Shown piece after piece: positions 34,736 through 43,978 of a stretch of 64,000 bases of DNA. The stretch spans positions 62,001 through 126,000 of the forward strand of contig JACDOC010000005.1 in NCBI GenBank assembly GCA_017656295.1. Direction: 5' to 3'. Source of the stretch: Bacillus sp. (in: firmicutes). Lineage in GTDB: Bacteria > Bacillota > Bacilli > Bacillales > JACDOC01. Made by a program: the position numbers and the translations under genes. The notes under the pieces were generated by a model, which ran no database searches, was not told where the DNA came from, and saw only the letters and a program-made list of their open reading frames with translations. Each line of letters begins with the position of its first letter. The first letter of the stretch is position 1.

Positions 34736-37150
34736 CTAATCCTCAAATAAAATCCCTAATTCACTTGGTTTTATATAGTAGATTCTCTTGTGAATATTCT
34801 TAATCCTTTTTACTTTGATAGCTTCATCTAGCTGCTCAATTGATAAATTATAAGCTTCTAGTGTTGATAAACTTTTTTCACGGTTTGATTTACTAGCAAA
34901 AATGTAGTTATTCAAAAGGCGTGCAGCTTTTCTCCGTTCCTTTCTGACATATTGCATAGCATTGTAGTATAGCTGCGCATTCTCAATAAATTCATCGATT
35001 GCCAGCACTTTTCCTAAACAAATTATATCCTCAAAATCCCTAGGTCCATAGCTGTACCCGCTTCTCCAGTTTTTTAATATGGCTTTCGTTGTTTTATCCC
35101 ATCCATTATTTTTCATTTTCTTATATAATTGCTCATCATTAAGACGGTTATTATAAAATTGTTCTTCATATAAAAGTCGCCACTTTTGTATTAAATAGTA
35201 ACATTTTATACTGTTTTCATTTTTATCCATATTTCTGATAAATACTTCAAACAACTCTCGTCTAACATCATTATCAATAAACAATAATTCATTACCGTTT
35301 TTTAATTCGGAAAATACCCTCAACTCGTATTTTCTAGCTTGACGATTCAATGCCCTTACCTTAAATTCTCCATTAATAAACATATAACTCCCATCATTAA
35401 ACTCTATTAATTTTGCCTTTATCGCATTTTTTCCTTTATACATTCGTTTTTTACGAGCAGAAATAACGTTCCCTTTATTCTGAATAATAAATTCAGTTTC
35501 ATTTATAAAATCTTTATTTCTATTATCTTTTAATGTAATTTGCTTAATTCGATTATAAATATACCGATACATTGAATTTAATTCGGTAGAACCGATTAAC
35601 TTTGAACCATGATTAATACTATTCATTAATTTTTTTAGCTTGTTTTCTAGTAAAAGCATCTCAATTTTGTACAAATAAATTACAGCTTTTTGGTATTTTG
35701 AATTTTCGAGTATTTGCAAGTCAACCAAATTAATAGCTGAATAAATAATTAAACAATCACATTCTACAGAATCTATACCTTTTAATACTTTCTTTTTATC
35801 ATAAAAATAAATTCCTTTTGATTCTAAATCACTAATAGAACACCGAAACATATTTGATAATTGTTCTTTGAGAGCAAGAGAAACTATTTTATTTGTAATA
35901 ATGAAACCAACTTTCCTATTTTTGTTTATCTCACTAATTAGTAATTTTGTAATTTCTCTAAACTTGGGAGATTCCTTATCTAAACCTTTTTTGTTAAATA
36001 TATCCTCAATTAATACTAATAATCTCTCAAAATCTTCATCCTCATAACGATTTTCACTGTCCCTCAACTCATTAATTAGCTCATTAATCGGGTCATATAT
36101 TATTTCCAACTCTGCAATAAGATCATATTGCATTGCACTAATCGGTAATCTTATTGCATTGTATAATATCGAGGAAATAATTCTTAAGTCATATGAATCA
36201 AAATTTTTCTTAGATAATTTGTTTAGTAAATCTAATGATTCAAAAATTTCATCTTCAAATTCTGACTTAATATTATTGATATTGATTTTTTCAATATTTT
36301 TTTGTTTTGTGAGATCCCCAATTGAGTACTCTTTATTACCTATAATCGTTTTATCGTTGATATTTTCTTTAGGTATGTGGGACAATAACTTTGCATCAAA
36401 ATTCCAAAATTGAGTAGAATCATTTATTAAATAAACAATTCTATCATCGAAAGGAGTATCAAAGTAATACAAAACTTCTTGTTTAGCAAACTTCATAAAT
36501 TTATTAATTGATGAAAAATCAATCAAAACATAATCTACGTCTATATCCAAATTCTTTAATACGTTAAGATTGTCAGTGATGTACAATACGGATCCTTGCT
36601 TATTGTCTCTTCTCCCTATTTTATTTCTTGTTCCTCGACTCAATTGTTTAAAACTAAAATAACCGATCGAAATAGGAAGAAGAAAATTAAACGGTATCAA
36701 TTCCGGAACCTTTCCACTATAATAAACATTGAGAATATGGTTCCAGTTACATTGAGCATTGTAGGCATCATCTAAATTACAAAATCCCTCTCTCTCTCTA
36801 AAAACCTTATGTTTTTCAAGACTATTTTTAATAAATTTTGAAGATTCAATATAAAGATTCTGTAAAAGATCCAAAGCTCTTTTTTTATTAGTTATCAAAA
36901 GGACAGATGTTCTTTTCTTAAAATTATCCTTATACTTATAATTTTTTATATAGTCTTTTAAAACTAACTGTAAGGCTAATGTAAGAAAAAAATCTTTATT
37001 AGGATAGCAAACTACAACTTTATGTTTATTCAAAATTAAATCTTCTAATGACGTTAAAACTTTTTGCTCAAATGTATTTATTTTTATTTCTTTCGTAGCA
37101 AAAACTAAATTGTCTTCTACCATACTCTTCAATTTTTGCTGCTGCTTCAA
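34736..37150 (-). CDS. drmE: DISARM class 2 protein DrmE
   Basis: 804 residues from TTG at 37150 with GAGGTGAG upstream. It is strongly AT-rich and Asn/Lys/Ile-rich, more so than its neighbours. No catalytic motif is evident; an N-terminal helicase-like fold is suggested by VVCYPNKDFFLTLALQLV and VDYVLIDFSSI (Walker-like strands), but the P-loop is not canonical. DrmE is the marker of class 2 DISARM (class 1 has drmD instead). It is the first gene of the operon, overlapping the drmA ribosome binding site at its 3' end. Confidence 0.85.
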   Translation of the reverse strand: MKQQQKLKSMVEDNLVFATKEIKINTFEQKVLTSLEDLILNKHKVVVCYPNKDFFLTLALQLVLKDYIKNYKYKDNFKKRTSVLLITNKKRALDLLQNLYIESSKFIKNSLEKHKVFREREGFCNLDDAYNAQCNWNHILNVYYSGKVPELIPFNFLLPISIGYFSFKQLSRGTRNKIGRRDNKQGSVLYITDNLNVLKNLDIDVDYVLIDFSSINKFMKFAKQEVLYYFDTPFDDRIVYLINDSTQFWNFDAKLLSHIPKENINDKTIIGNKEYSIGDLTKQKNIEKININNIKSEFEDEIFESLDLLNKLSKKNFDSYDLRIISSILYNAIRLPISAMQYDLIAELEIIYDPINELINELRDSENRYEDEDFERLLVLIEDIFNKKGLDKESPKFREITKLLISEINKNRKVGFIITNKIVSLALKEQLSNMFRCSISDLESKGIYFYDKKKVLKGIDSVECDCLIIYSAINLVDLQILENSKYQKAVIYLYKIEMLLLENKLKKLMNSINHGSKLIGSTELNSMYRYIYNRIKQITLKDNRNKDFINETEFIIQNKGNVISARKKRMYKGKNAIKAKLIEFNDGSYMFINGEFKVRALNRQARKYELRVFSELKNGNELLFIDNDVRRELFEVFIRNMDKNENSIKCYYLIQKWRLLYEEQFYNNRLNDEQLYKKMKNNGWDKTTKAILKNWRSGYSYGPRDFEDIICLGKVLAIDEFIENAQLYYNAMQYVRKERRKAARLLNNYIFASKSNREKSLSTLEAYNLSIEQLDEAIKVKRIKNIHKRIYYIKPSELGILFED

Positions 37151-37591
37151 AATAAAAACTCACCTCATTTTAAGTAATTTTTCATCTGCTGCTAAATCGA
37201 GAACGACACACTTCCTTCCAATACGTTTTCTTTAAGCCCTATGCGTTCTACAATCTATTCTTTTTTTTGCTAGTCAAGAGCGAAAATATGAGACGGTCCT
37301 TCTTTATAAGAGAGTAAAAGAACCCATCTTATTGAAGGAGCCGCAGGAGAAACGGAAAACGGTTTCAAAACTCTATCTAATAAAGATGGTGAGTAAAACG
37401 TTTGTTAAATGTTTTTGCTTATAGTTTTAGAATAAAACTTCTACCATATTTTATCAATATTATTTAGTCTTAATTTCCTATTTTTCAAAGTGAGGATACC
37501 TCCGTATCCCCACCATTATTCTCGGGCTTTGGGTTATCCTCGGACCATTATTGCCATAGGTTAGTTGACATTTTGATCGTTCCACATTATT
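37151..37591. other. intergenic region upstream of the DISARM operon
   Basis: About 440 bp that must contain the DISARM promoter. Plus-strand coding-like traces of under 40 codons occur around 37290-37420 but have no start or family. A weak GGATAC/GTATCC hairpin lies near 37493-37510. Confidence 0.35.
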
Positions 37592-38425
37592 TTACATCCC
37601 CACATCAAACACAAACGGCTCAAAGTCGATCTCCCAATTGTCAGAAGAGCCTTCAAAGTACAGCTGGAAGGTGGAGACTCCTTCTTCTAAAGCCGGGAAG
37701 ACGATGATGCCATCTGTTGTGACGCCAGGAAGTAGTTCGGATTGGACTTCCGGGTAGTTGGCATCGTAGTTCATTTCTTCTTCTAGTTGTTTACCGTTGG
37801 CGATGAGTTTGGCGTCAAATGTGTAAAAGTAAATTTTGTTGTTGGTTTCATTGGCGACTTGGACGTACACGCGAGTTTCTTGGTCAGCAAGTTCGACTTT
37901 TTGAACCGTGAGTTTATAGCCGTGTTGGTTTTGTTCTGCGTTCAGTTCGATTGTTTGTTTGGCTGGGGCGAATGCGGTTTGGTAATCGGTTTTCTCAATA
38001 GAGTCCGCAAGAATCATAGGTGCAGTAATCACACCGCCAAAGGCGTTTTCTCCTTCAAATGCATCTTTTACCGTTCCTCTGACATGAATAATATCGTCCA
38101 TGGCCACATCTACATTCGGGTCTTCGATCATAATAATCGTATTTCGCTCACTGTTGTTATTCGCAAATACTTGTAAATACGTTCCGTCACTGTCACGTTC
38201 CGGTTCGACGAAGATGCGTCCGTAAAATTCGACTTTCGAACCTTTGTATTTTTTCGGATCAGAGAACATTTTTTCAAACTCATCCGCTGAAAGAAGGGTA
38301 CCTTTTGATTCAGATACTTCACTAGCTGCTTCGTTTGCTCCGTCCGTTGTACTAGTTTCTTCCCCACAACCGGCCAAGCTAAGAGATAAGGCTGCAAAAA
38401 TAAATGTAAGTAATGCTTTTTTCAT
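37592..38425 (-). CDS. lipoprotein with OB-fold-like and DUF4352-like regions
   Basis: 277 residues. The N-terminus is a lipoprotein signal peptide ending in the lipobox LAGC (Cys20), followed by a Ser/Thr/Glu-rich linker. The next about 100 residues (KKYKGSKVEFYGRIFVEPE, DDIIHVRGTVKDAFEG) resemble a small OB-fold. The last about 110 residues are a beta-sandwich like DUF4352 (GYKLTVQKVEL...IDFEPFVFDVG). It is anchored on the outer face of the membrane. Role unknown. ATG at 38425 after GAGGAGG. Confidence 0.8.
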   Translation of the reverse strand: MKKALLTFIFAALSLSLAGCGEETSTTDGANEAASEVSESKGTLLSADEFEKMFSDPKKYKGSKVEFYGRIFVEPERDSDGTYLQVFANNNSERNTIIMIEDPNVDVAMDDIIHVRGTVKDAFEGENAFGGVITAPMILADSIEKTDYQTAFAPAKQTIELNAEQNQHGYKLTVQKVELADQETRVYVQVANETNNKIYFYTFDAKLIANGKQLEEEMNYDANYPEVQSELLPGVTTDGIIVFPALEEGVSTFQLYFEGSSDNWEIDFEPFVFDVGM

Positions 38426-38532
38426 TTACAAGTTTCCTCCTCGTTTTTGTTTTCCTCCTCATTGTAATGAAAAAGGTATGCCAAATTTGGCACACCTGAA
38501 GGGAATCATTTTATGTATTTTTTCGTATATTG

Positions 38533-39519
38533 TTAGTTATATTGTTGATGCATAAGGGTAATTTCTTTTTTTACTTCTTCCACTAACCAGTCGGGAGAAA
38601 GGACTTTTGCTTTAGATCCCCACGTTAAAATCCAGCCAATAAGACCTGAGCTGATTTTCGCTTTTGTGGTCAGCAGGAAATGTTTTTCATCGACTTTTTT
38701 TATGTCGGCCTCTAATCCAAACCGGTCAAGAACAACATTGATTAATTCGTGATGAAACTGGATTTTTATCCATTGATCTTCTCCAGCAAACATATGAAAC
38801 GTTTGATCGACATACTTTTTGATATCAATTGGTTCCCGCCGAAACGTTTCGTCGGTTACTTCGACATTTCGCATTCGGTCTAACCGATAATGGCGAAACT
38901 CCTCCGTTGGCTTATATTTTCCGATTAAATAATAGAAATCGTGCTGCCAAATTAACGCGTACGGTTCCACCTCGTACCAGCTACCATCCCGATTATAAAC
39001 AAATTCCTTTTCTACATTGTACTTCCCGTATTGATACTTCAAGACCCGATGTTCAGAAATAGCTTGATGAATGCGGTCGATATTAAGTTTAATTAAGTTA
39101 TAATCCATGTTGACGGATTGATGGAAAATAAGAGGGTCCGGTAAAGATTTGGCGATATGCTTACTCGTTAACTTTTTGACCTTTTGAATCAACAGTTTCT
39201 TTTCTTTTTCCGTAATAAACCGGGCGGATAATATCGCATCGACAATTAATCGAAGTTGATACGTTTCAAATAATCGGTCTTGATGACTATACAATGCTTT
39301 TCCATGTGGTCCTTTATTGATCATCACTTCAAAGCCTTCTTCATTTAAAGCATCAATGTCTCTTTTGATGGCACGAGGGTCGAACGCCATGTTGTCTCCA
39401 AATTCGAGCTGAAGTTTTTCAATGATTTCCTTCATCGACAGTTCATGATGTTCATCTGTTTCCTGAAACAGGATGTCTTTTAAACGAAGTAAACGTTGAC
39501 TGGCTTTGATTTCAGCCAC
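38533..39519 (-). CDS. WYL-domain transcriptional regulator
   Basis: About 328 residues from GTG at 39519, preceded by AAGGAGG. The N-terminal winged HTH contains MKEIIEKLQLEFGDNMAF and RAIKRDIDALNEEGFEV. A WYL domain follows (about 150-240), including KYQYGKYNVEKEFVY, EVEPYALIWQHDFYYLIGKY and RHYRLDRMRNVEV, and then a WCX extension. WYL regulators sense nucleic acid or nucleotide ligands and often sit in defence islands. This one lies just beyond DISARM, but whether it controls DISARM is unproven. Confidence 0.85.
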   Translation of the reverse strand: MAEIKASQRLLRLKDILFQETDEHHELSMKEIIEKLQLEFGDNMAFDPRAIKRDIDALNEEGFEVMINKGPHGKALYSHQDRLFETYQLRLIVDAILSARFITEKEKKLLIQKVKKLTSKHIAKSLPDPLIFHQSVNMDYNLIKLNIDRIHQAISEHRVLKYQYGKYNVEKEFVYNRDGSWYEVEPYALIWQHDFYYLIGKYKPTEEFRHYRLDRMRNVEVTDETFRREPIDIKKYVDQTFHMFAGEDQWIKIQFHHELINVVLDRFGLEADIKKVDEKHFLLTTKAKISSGLIGWILTWGSKAKVLSPDWLVEEVKKEITLMHQQYN

Positions 39520-39589
39520 AACAGGATCCTCCTTCCGAAAGTTCAATGAAGAACTAGCCTATTATATCAAACTGTATCGGATTTGAAAA

Positions 39590-39619
39590 AATCAAAACGC
39601 CAGTATGGGTCTGGCGTTT
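39590..39619 (-). terminator. terminator of the small membrane protein gene
   Basis: AAACGCCAG/CTGGCGTTT with a 7-nt loop; on the minus strand it is followed by TGATTTTTT. It starts 8 bp past the stop at 39627. Confidence 0.85.
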
Positions 39620-39626
39620 GAAACCA

Positions 39627-39926
39627 TTAGCTTTTCATTGTCCGCGCCTTCCAAACAAGCAATCCGATTGCTAATCCAACGAATACCATGCCAACTACTA
39701 AAAATGCATTTGCCACACTCATGATCTCCGTCCAGTGAAAGCCGTCTTCATGTAACGAAACCCCAAGAAACGTTAGCCCTACCCCATCGCCAGCAATGAT
39801 GGGAAATCTCTTTTCCTTCCATTCTTTAATGTATCCATAATAGTCCTTTAATGAAATAAATTTATAAATACAAATGATGCCGAACGCTAACAGCACATTT
39901 TGCAGGAGCAAAAATTTGAAGCGCAA
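39627..39926 (-). CDS. small two-helix membrane protein
   Basis: 99 residues from TTG at 39926 with AGGAGT upstream; the longer frame includes promoter-like sequence. It has two hydrophobic helices (FLLLQNVLLAFGIICIYKFI near the start and ANAFLVVGMVFVGLAIGLLV near the end) with a charged loop between. No family recognised. Confidence 0.6.
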   Translation of the reverse strand: MRFKFLLLQNVLLAFGIICIYKFISLKDYYGYIKEWKEKRFPIIAGDGVGLTFLGVSLHEDGFHWTEIMSVANAFLVVGMVFVGLAIGLLVWKARTMKS

Positions 39927-40098
39927 AGGAACCACTCCTATTGATTGAATTTTCTTAATTTTACACGTAAAATTATAACACGATTTAACATTTTTTTGAA
40001 TTTCCATAGGCGGTTGAGATGATTGTCCTCTTTTTTCTGAAAAATTTGGCCAAACCATCATATAAATATGTTAAATCATTTTTTATGGAGGGAACTTA

Positions 40099-40791
40099 AT
40101 GGCAATACCGAATCTTTGGAAGTTGTGGATGTACAAGACGCTTCGATTGCTGGAAGTGGATGAGCTACAATTGCCGACGGAAACGATAGAAGAATTTGAG
40201 CGATTGTATGAAACGTATATCGTTCATGGTCATGGTGATGTTATTCCATATACGAGCCCTTTTCCGAAATACATGTTTTTGCATTATTTAATTGAACAAA
40301 AACAGGTCTTGATACATGGATCGAACATCGGTAATATTGAACGTTTCGAGCCGAAAGAACAATTGCTTTTTAACGGAAAACCGGTAAAAGCGGTGTTTGC
40401 GGCATCTGATGGTATTTGGCCGATGTTTTTTGCGTGCATCAATCGACGTGAATATAAAGGTTCATTGCGTAACGCTTGTTTGACGGTACCAACGAAAAAA
40501 GGGATTAAACGTTTTTACTATTTTTCCGTTGAACCTTTTGAGGGCGAGCTTTGGAATAATGGCTGGATTTATATTATGCCGAAACAAATGTTTACCCATG
40601 GCGGAATTAAAGACGAATGGATTTGCGAAACGCACGTCAAGCCGCTCGCGAAGTTAGCGGTCACCCCAGCCGATTTTCCATTTTTGAAAAACGTGCGGTA
40701 CCACAATAGAGGGAATCGTCTATTCAATTTTATAAGTAAATTTTCGTTATTTAAGAGTAAAATCTTTTCTATTATGAGTAAAAATTTATAA
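40099..40791 (+). CDS. uncharacterised soluble protein whose end runs into a repeat array
   Basis: 230 residues, ATG at 40099 after TTATGGAGGGAAC. Sequence such as HGSNIGNIERFEP, AASDGIWPMFFACINR and MPKQMFTHGGI suggests a compact alpha/beta domain; the HGSN start and the pattern resemble small ADP-ribose-binding or toxin-like folds, but this is a guess. The last about 20 residues (LFNFISKFSLFKSKIFSIMS) are translated from the adjoining TTTATGAG repeats, so the native stop has probably been lost. Confidence 0.65.
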   Translation: MAIPNLWKLWMYKTLRLLEVDELQLPTETIEEFERLYETYIVHGHGDVIPYTSPFPKYMFLHYLIEQKQVLIHGSNIGNIERFEPKEQLLFNGKPVKAVFAASDGIWPMFFACINRREYKGSLRNACLTVPTKKGIKRFYYFSVEPFEGELWNNGWIYIMPKQMFTHGGIKDEWICETHVKPLAKLAVTPADFPFLKNVRYHNRGNRLFNFISKFSLFKSKIFSIMSKNL

Positions 40792-41575
40792 TTTGTGAGA
40801 AAAAATCGTTAATTTATGGGAAAGAATCGATTACTTATGAGAAAAAATTCATAATCAATGAGCAAAGCTATAATTTATGAGCAATAACCTTTAAAGTATT
40901 GAGCATTACCGATAATTTATGAGCAAAATCTCGTCACTTATGAGGAAAAATCAATATTTTATGAGCAATAATCCGTCATTTATGAGGAAAAATCCATAAT
41001 TGATGAGAAAAAATCTGTAATTTATGAGAAAAAAACTATAACTTTTGAGAAAAATCCATAATTTTTATGAGAAAAACCTATAACTTATGAGCAAAAACCT
41101 AAAGTTTTGAGCATTACCCAAAATTTATGAGTAAAAATTTTTAACTTATGAGAAAAAAACATAATTTATGAAAAAAAAACTATAACTTATGAGCAAAATG
41201 CATATTAATGAGCAAAACCCGTCACTTATGAGGAAAAATCTAAAATTTATGAGAAAAAATTTATAACTTATGAGAAATAATCCTTAATTTATAGGAAAAA
41301 AATATAACTTATGAGCATAATCCATAAATTATGAGCAAAAACCGTAACTTTTGAGCACTACCCAAATTTAAGAGCAAAACCCGGATCTTTTGAGCACTAC
41401 CCAAATTTAAGAGCAAAACCCGGATCTTTTGAGCAAAATTCTATAATTTAAGAGAAAAATTCCTTAACTTATGAGAAAAAATCTATAACTTATGAGCAAT
41501 AACCGGTATCTTATGAGCACAAACCATAATTTATGAGCAAAATCCCCGATTTAGGGAAAAATCAAAATTTTAATT
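40730..41575 (+). repeat. TTTATGAG(A/C)AAAA repeat array 1
   Basis: About 845 bp of degenerate tandem units of about 20-22 bp, consensus near AATTTATGAG(A/C)AAAAA(T/C)CY. Roughly 40 units. It contains a local 39-bp duplication (41351-41430, with CCCGGATCTTTTGAGCACTA). It lies between convergent genes. One strand is strongly purine-rich with an A-tract about every two helical turns. No open reading frame of note. Confidence 0.9.
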
Positions 41576-41593
41576 TCTGCCCCTAAACTAAAA

Positions 41594-41615
41594 AACCCCA
41601 CTATTAAGCGGGGTT
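41594..41615 (-). terminator. terminator overlapping the alpha-glucosidase stop codon
   Basis: AACCCC/GGGGTT with the gene's TAA stop inside the loop; on the minus strand the stem is followed by TTTTTTAG. Confidence 0.8.
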
Positions 41616-43244
41616 CACGGCTAAAATCATCGCTTCATGCGGACGAAGAGTGAGTTGATCCAAATGTAGGTGTTTGTCATTCGGATAGTTCGTTAACAAT
41701 ACTTCTGCTGTTTTCCCTGCAAACGGAGCTGGAATTGGATACGTATTTTCATTGTCACAATGGTTCAGTAAGATGAGCCATGTGACTTCTTCCAACTTTC
41801 TCGTATAACAAAAGACATGCGGATCGGTTGGGTTAAGATCCTCGTATTCACCGTAGACCATTACCGGATGCTGTTTCCGAAGCTGAATGAGTTTTTGATA
41901 ATAATAGAAAACGGAGTCCGGATCGTTTAATGCTTGTTTGACATTGATGTCTTTGTAATTTGGATTAACCTTGATCCATGGGTTTCCTGTGGTGAAGCCA
42001 GCGTTTTTTGAATCATCCCACTGCATCGGCGTACGGCTATTATCGCGGGACAATGGCTGGACTTCGGTTAACGCTTCTTTCGGGTCCATTCCGTTTTCGA
42101 CAAGTTCTTTATATTTATTACGAGTCGCGATATCATCGTAATCTTCAATTCGGTCAAAACGGACGCCGGTCATGCCGATTTCTTCTCCTTGGTAAATGTA
42201 CGGAGTTCCTGGTAACGTATGTACTAATGTGGCTAATAGTTTGGCCGACTGAACGCGGTATTCACCGTCATTTCCGTAACGAGTCACTTGGCGGGTATGA
42301 TCATGGTTGTTTAAAAATTGCGAGTTCCACCCTTTTCCCCATAGGCCATCGTACCATCGCTTTTGAATCGCTTTAAACCGAAGCGGATCCCAGCTTGGCA
42401 TTTCGTCACATACTTCAAAATGGAACAATGTGTGGAGTTCGTTCCGGTCTTCGCCGACATATTTTAATCCTTCTTCTGGATGAACGAAACCGACTTCACC
42501 GACGGTCATGATGTCATAATGACGTAACACTTTTTCGTTCATTTCTTGTAAGTATTCGTGCACACCCGGATTGTTCGCTAAGTAGCTAATATATTCCGGA
42601 TTTTCCACGTCTTTAAATTCCTTTGGTTTCCCTAACATCGCAATCGCATCTAGGCGGAACCCATCAATTCCTTTATCTAACCAAAAACGCATCATTTTGT
42701 ATATCGCCTCTCGCACTTCTGGGTTCGCCCAGTTTAAATCCGGTTGTTCCACCGCAAACGAATGGAAATAATATTGTCCCGTCGTTTCGTCATACTCCCA
42801 TGCCGATGGGGTAAAATACGAGCGCCAATTGGATGGGGGCTTGCCATCTTTTCCATCTCTCCAAATATACCAATCTCGTTTCGGATTGTCTTTAGAAGAC
42901 TTGGATTCTAAAAACCACGGATGCTGGTTACTCGTATGATTCACGACTAAATCCATAATCACTTTCAGACCAAGCCCATGTGCTTTTTCAAGAAGCTCTT
43001 CGAAATCTTCCATCGTCCCGGCTTTCGGCATGATGGAATAATAATCGGCAATGTCATACCCATTATCGGCATCGGGCGACACATAAAACGGATTCAACCA
43101 GATCGCATCCACGCCTAATGTTTTAATATAGTCGAGCTTTTCAATCACTCCACGCAAATCCCCATACCCATCACCATTCGTGTCGTAGAAACTGCGCCAA
43201 TAAATTTGGTACACAACCGCCTCTTTCCACCATGTGCGTTTCAT
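41604..43244 (-). CDS. GH13 alpha-glucosidase (oligo-glucosidase family)
   Basis: 546 residues from the ATG at 43244, with AGAGGTGA upstream (a GTG three codons earlier overlaps it). Typical GH13 subfamily layout: VYQIYWRSFYDTNGDGYGDL, MDLVVNHTS, nucleophile in GFRLDAIAM (about 199), acid/base in MTVGEVGF (about 250), and FLNNHDHTRQ (about 315). The residues after the nucleophile are Ala-Ile, as in alpha-1,4-preferring enzymes, rather than Val-Ile of oligo-1,6-glucosidases; that specificity is inference. Cytoplasmic enzyme releasing glucose from maltose or malto-oligosaccharides. Monocistronic. Confidence 0.9.
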   Translation of the reverse strand: MKRTWWKEAVVYQIYWRSFYDTNGDGYGDLRGVIEKLDYIKTLGVDAIWLNPFYVSPDADNGYDIADYYSIMPKAGTMEDFEELLEKAHGLGLKVIMDLVVNHTSNQHPWFLESKSSKDNPKRDWYIWRDGKDGKPPSNWRSYFTPSAWEYDETTGQYYFHSFAVEQPDLNWANPEVREAIYKMMRFWLDKGIDGFRLDAIAMLGKPKEFKDVENPEYISYLANNPGVHEYLQEMNEKVLRHYDIMTVGEVGFVHPEEGLKYVGEDRNELHTLFHFEVCDEMPSWDPLRFKAIQKRWYDGLWGKGWNSQFLNNHDHTRQVTRYGNDGEYRVQSAKLLATLVHTLPGTPYIYQGEEIGMTGVRFDRIEDYDDIATRNKYKELVENGMDPKEALTEVQPLSRDNSRTPMQWDDSKNAGFTTGNPWIKVNPNYKDINVKQALNDPDSVFYYYQKLIQLRKQHPVMVYGEYEDLNPTDPHVFCYTRKLEEVTWLILLNHCDNENTYPIPAPFAGKTAEVLLTNYPNDKHLHLDQLTLRPHEAMILAVNPA

Positions 43245-43978
43245 AGCCTTCACCTCTTTTTTAATTTTTCACATAATTCTGAAATATTTTCGTAAAAAAC
43301 AACCTCCGCTAGTTGTATATACATGTATTATACTACAAATCTTGTAAAAAGTTGTTAATATATTAACATTTTCAATTAGTTCACTCGAAAAGGGAGTGTA
43401 AGTGGCTATTAGTCATTACTCCCCTAAATAACTAAAAGAGGAGTAAACAACTTTTTTCTGAAATCGGGGTCCAAAGCCAGTGCCTATCAAGCTAAGGCAA
43501 ATCATCAAAACCAAAAAATGGAACCTCTGCTAGTTATCCTGTTTATTCAAAATTTCATCTGCATTTGCAAAAATGCTTACGGTATTAGAATTTTGATTAA
43601 TTTATCATCATGATTGGTTGGCTTCCCTCTTCCATCTGTATGTTTGTGACAAAAAATAAATAATCATCCAATATGAATACATCCCTCACTCGGCCCAGGT
43701 TTGAAACGATCTATTCATATGTTTTATTTGGAAGAGAAAAAGGTTGAACGATAACGTTGTAATTGGACCAGTATTCAAAACTAGTCGTGTCCAATTTATA
43801 CTTAATACGCTCATTTTTTATTATTTTTACAAACAAAGATAAAGTCGGTTCCTATAAATGAACCGATTGAAATATTCAGATCCTGTTTCATTTAAATACC
43901 TACTTCAATACCGCCATCCGATAAAAACAGTTACGATCTTATTTATTGTGAACAATCACTGAAAGACCAGATCCTTTC
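43245..43978. other. long intergenic region with a coding remnant
   Basis: About 730 bp. The minus strand at about 43610-43800 reads TSFEYWSNYNVIVQPFSLPN, stop, then GRVRDVFILDDYLFFVTNIQ, a clear but broken remnant of an exported or lipoprotein-type protein of unknown family. The rest is AT-rich and featureless. Confidence 0.4.

Noticed and set aside
39627-40061. 144-residue version of the small membrane protein
   Set aside because: The upstream 45 codons include AT-rich promoter-like sequence and lack a ribosome binding site, while an AGGAGT precedes TTG at 39926.
40730-41575. CRISPR array
   Set aside because: Units are degenerate and only about 21 bp apart, with no constant repeat plus unique spacer pattern and no cas genes nearby.
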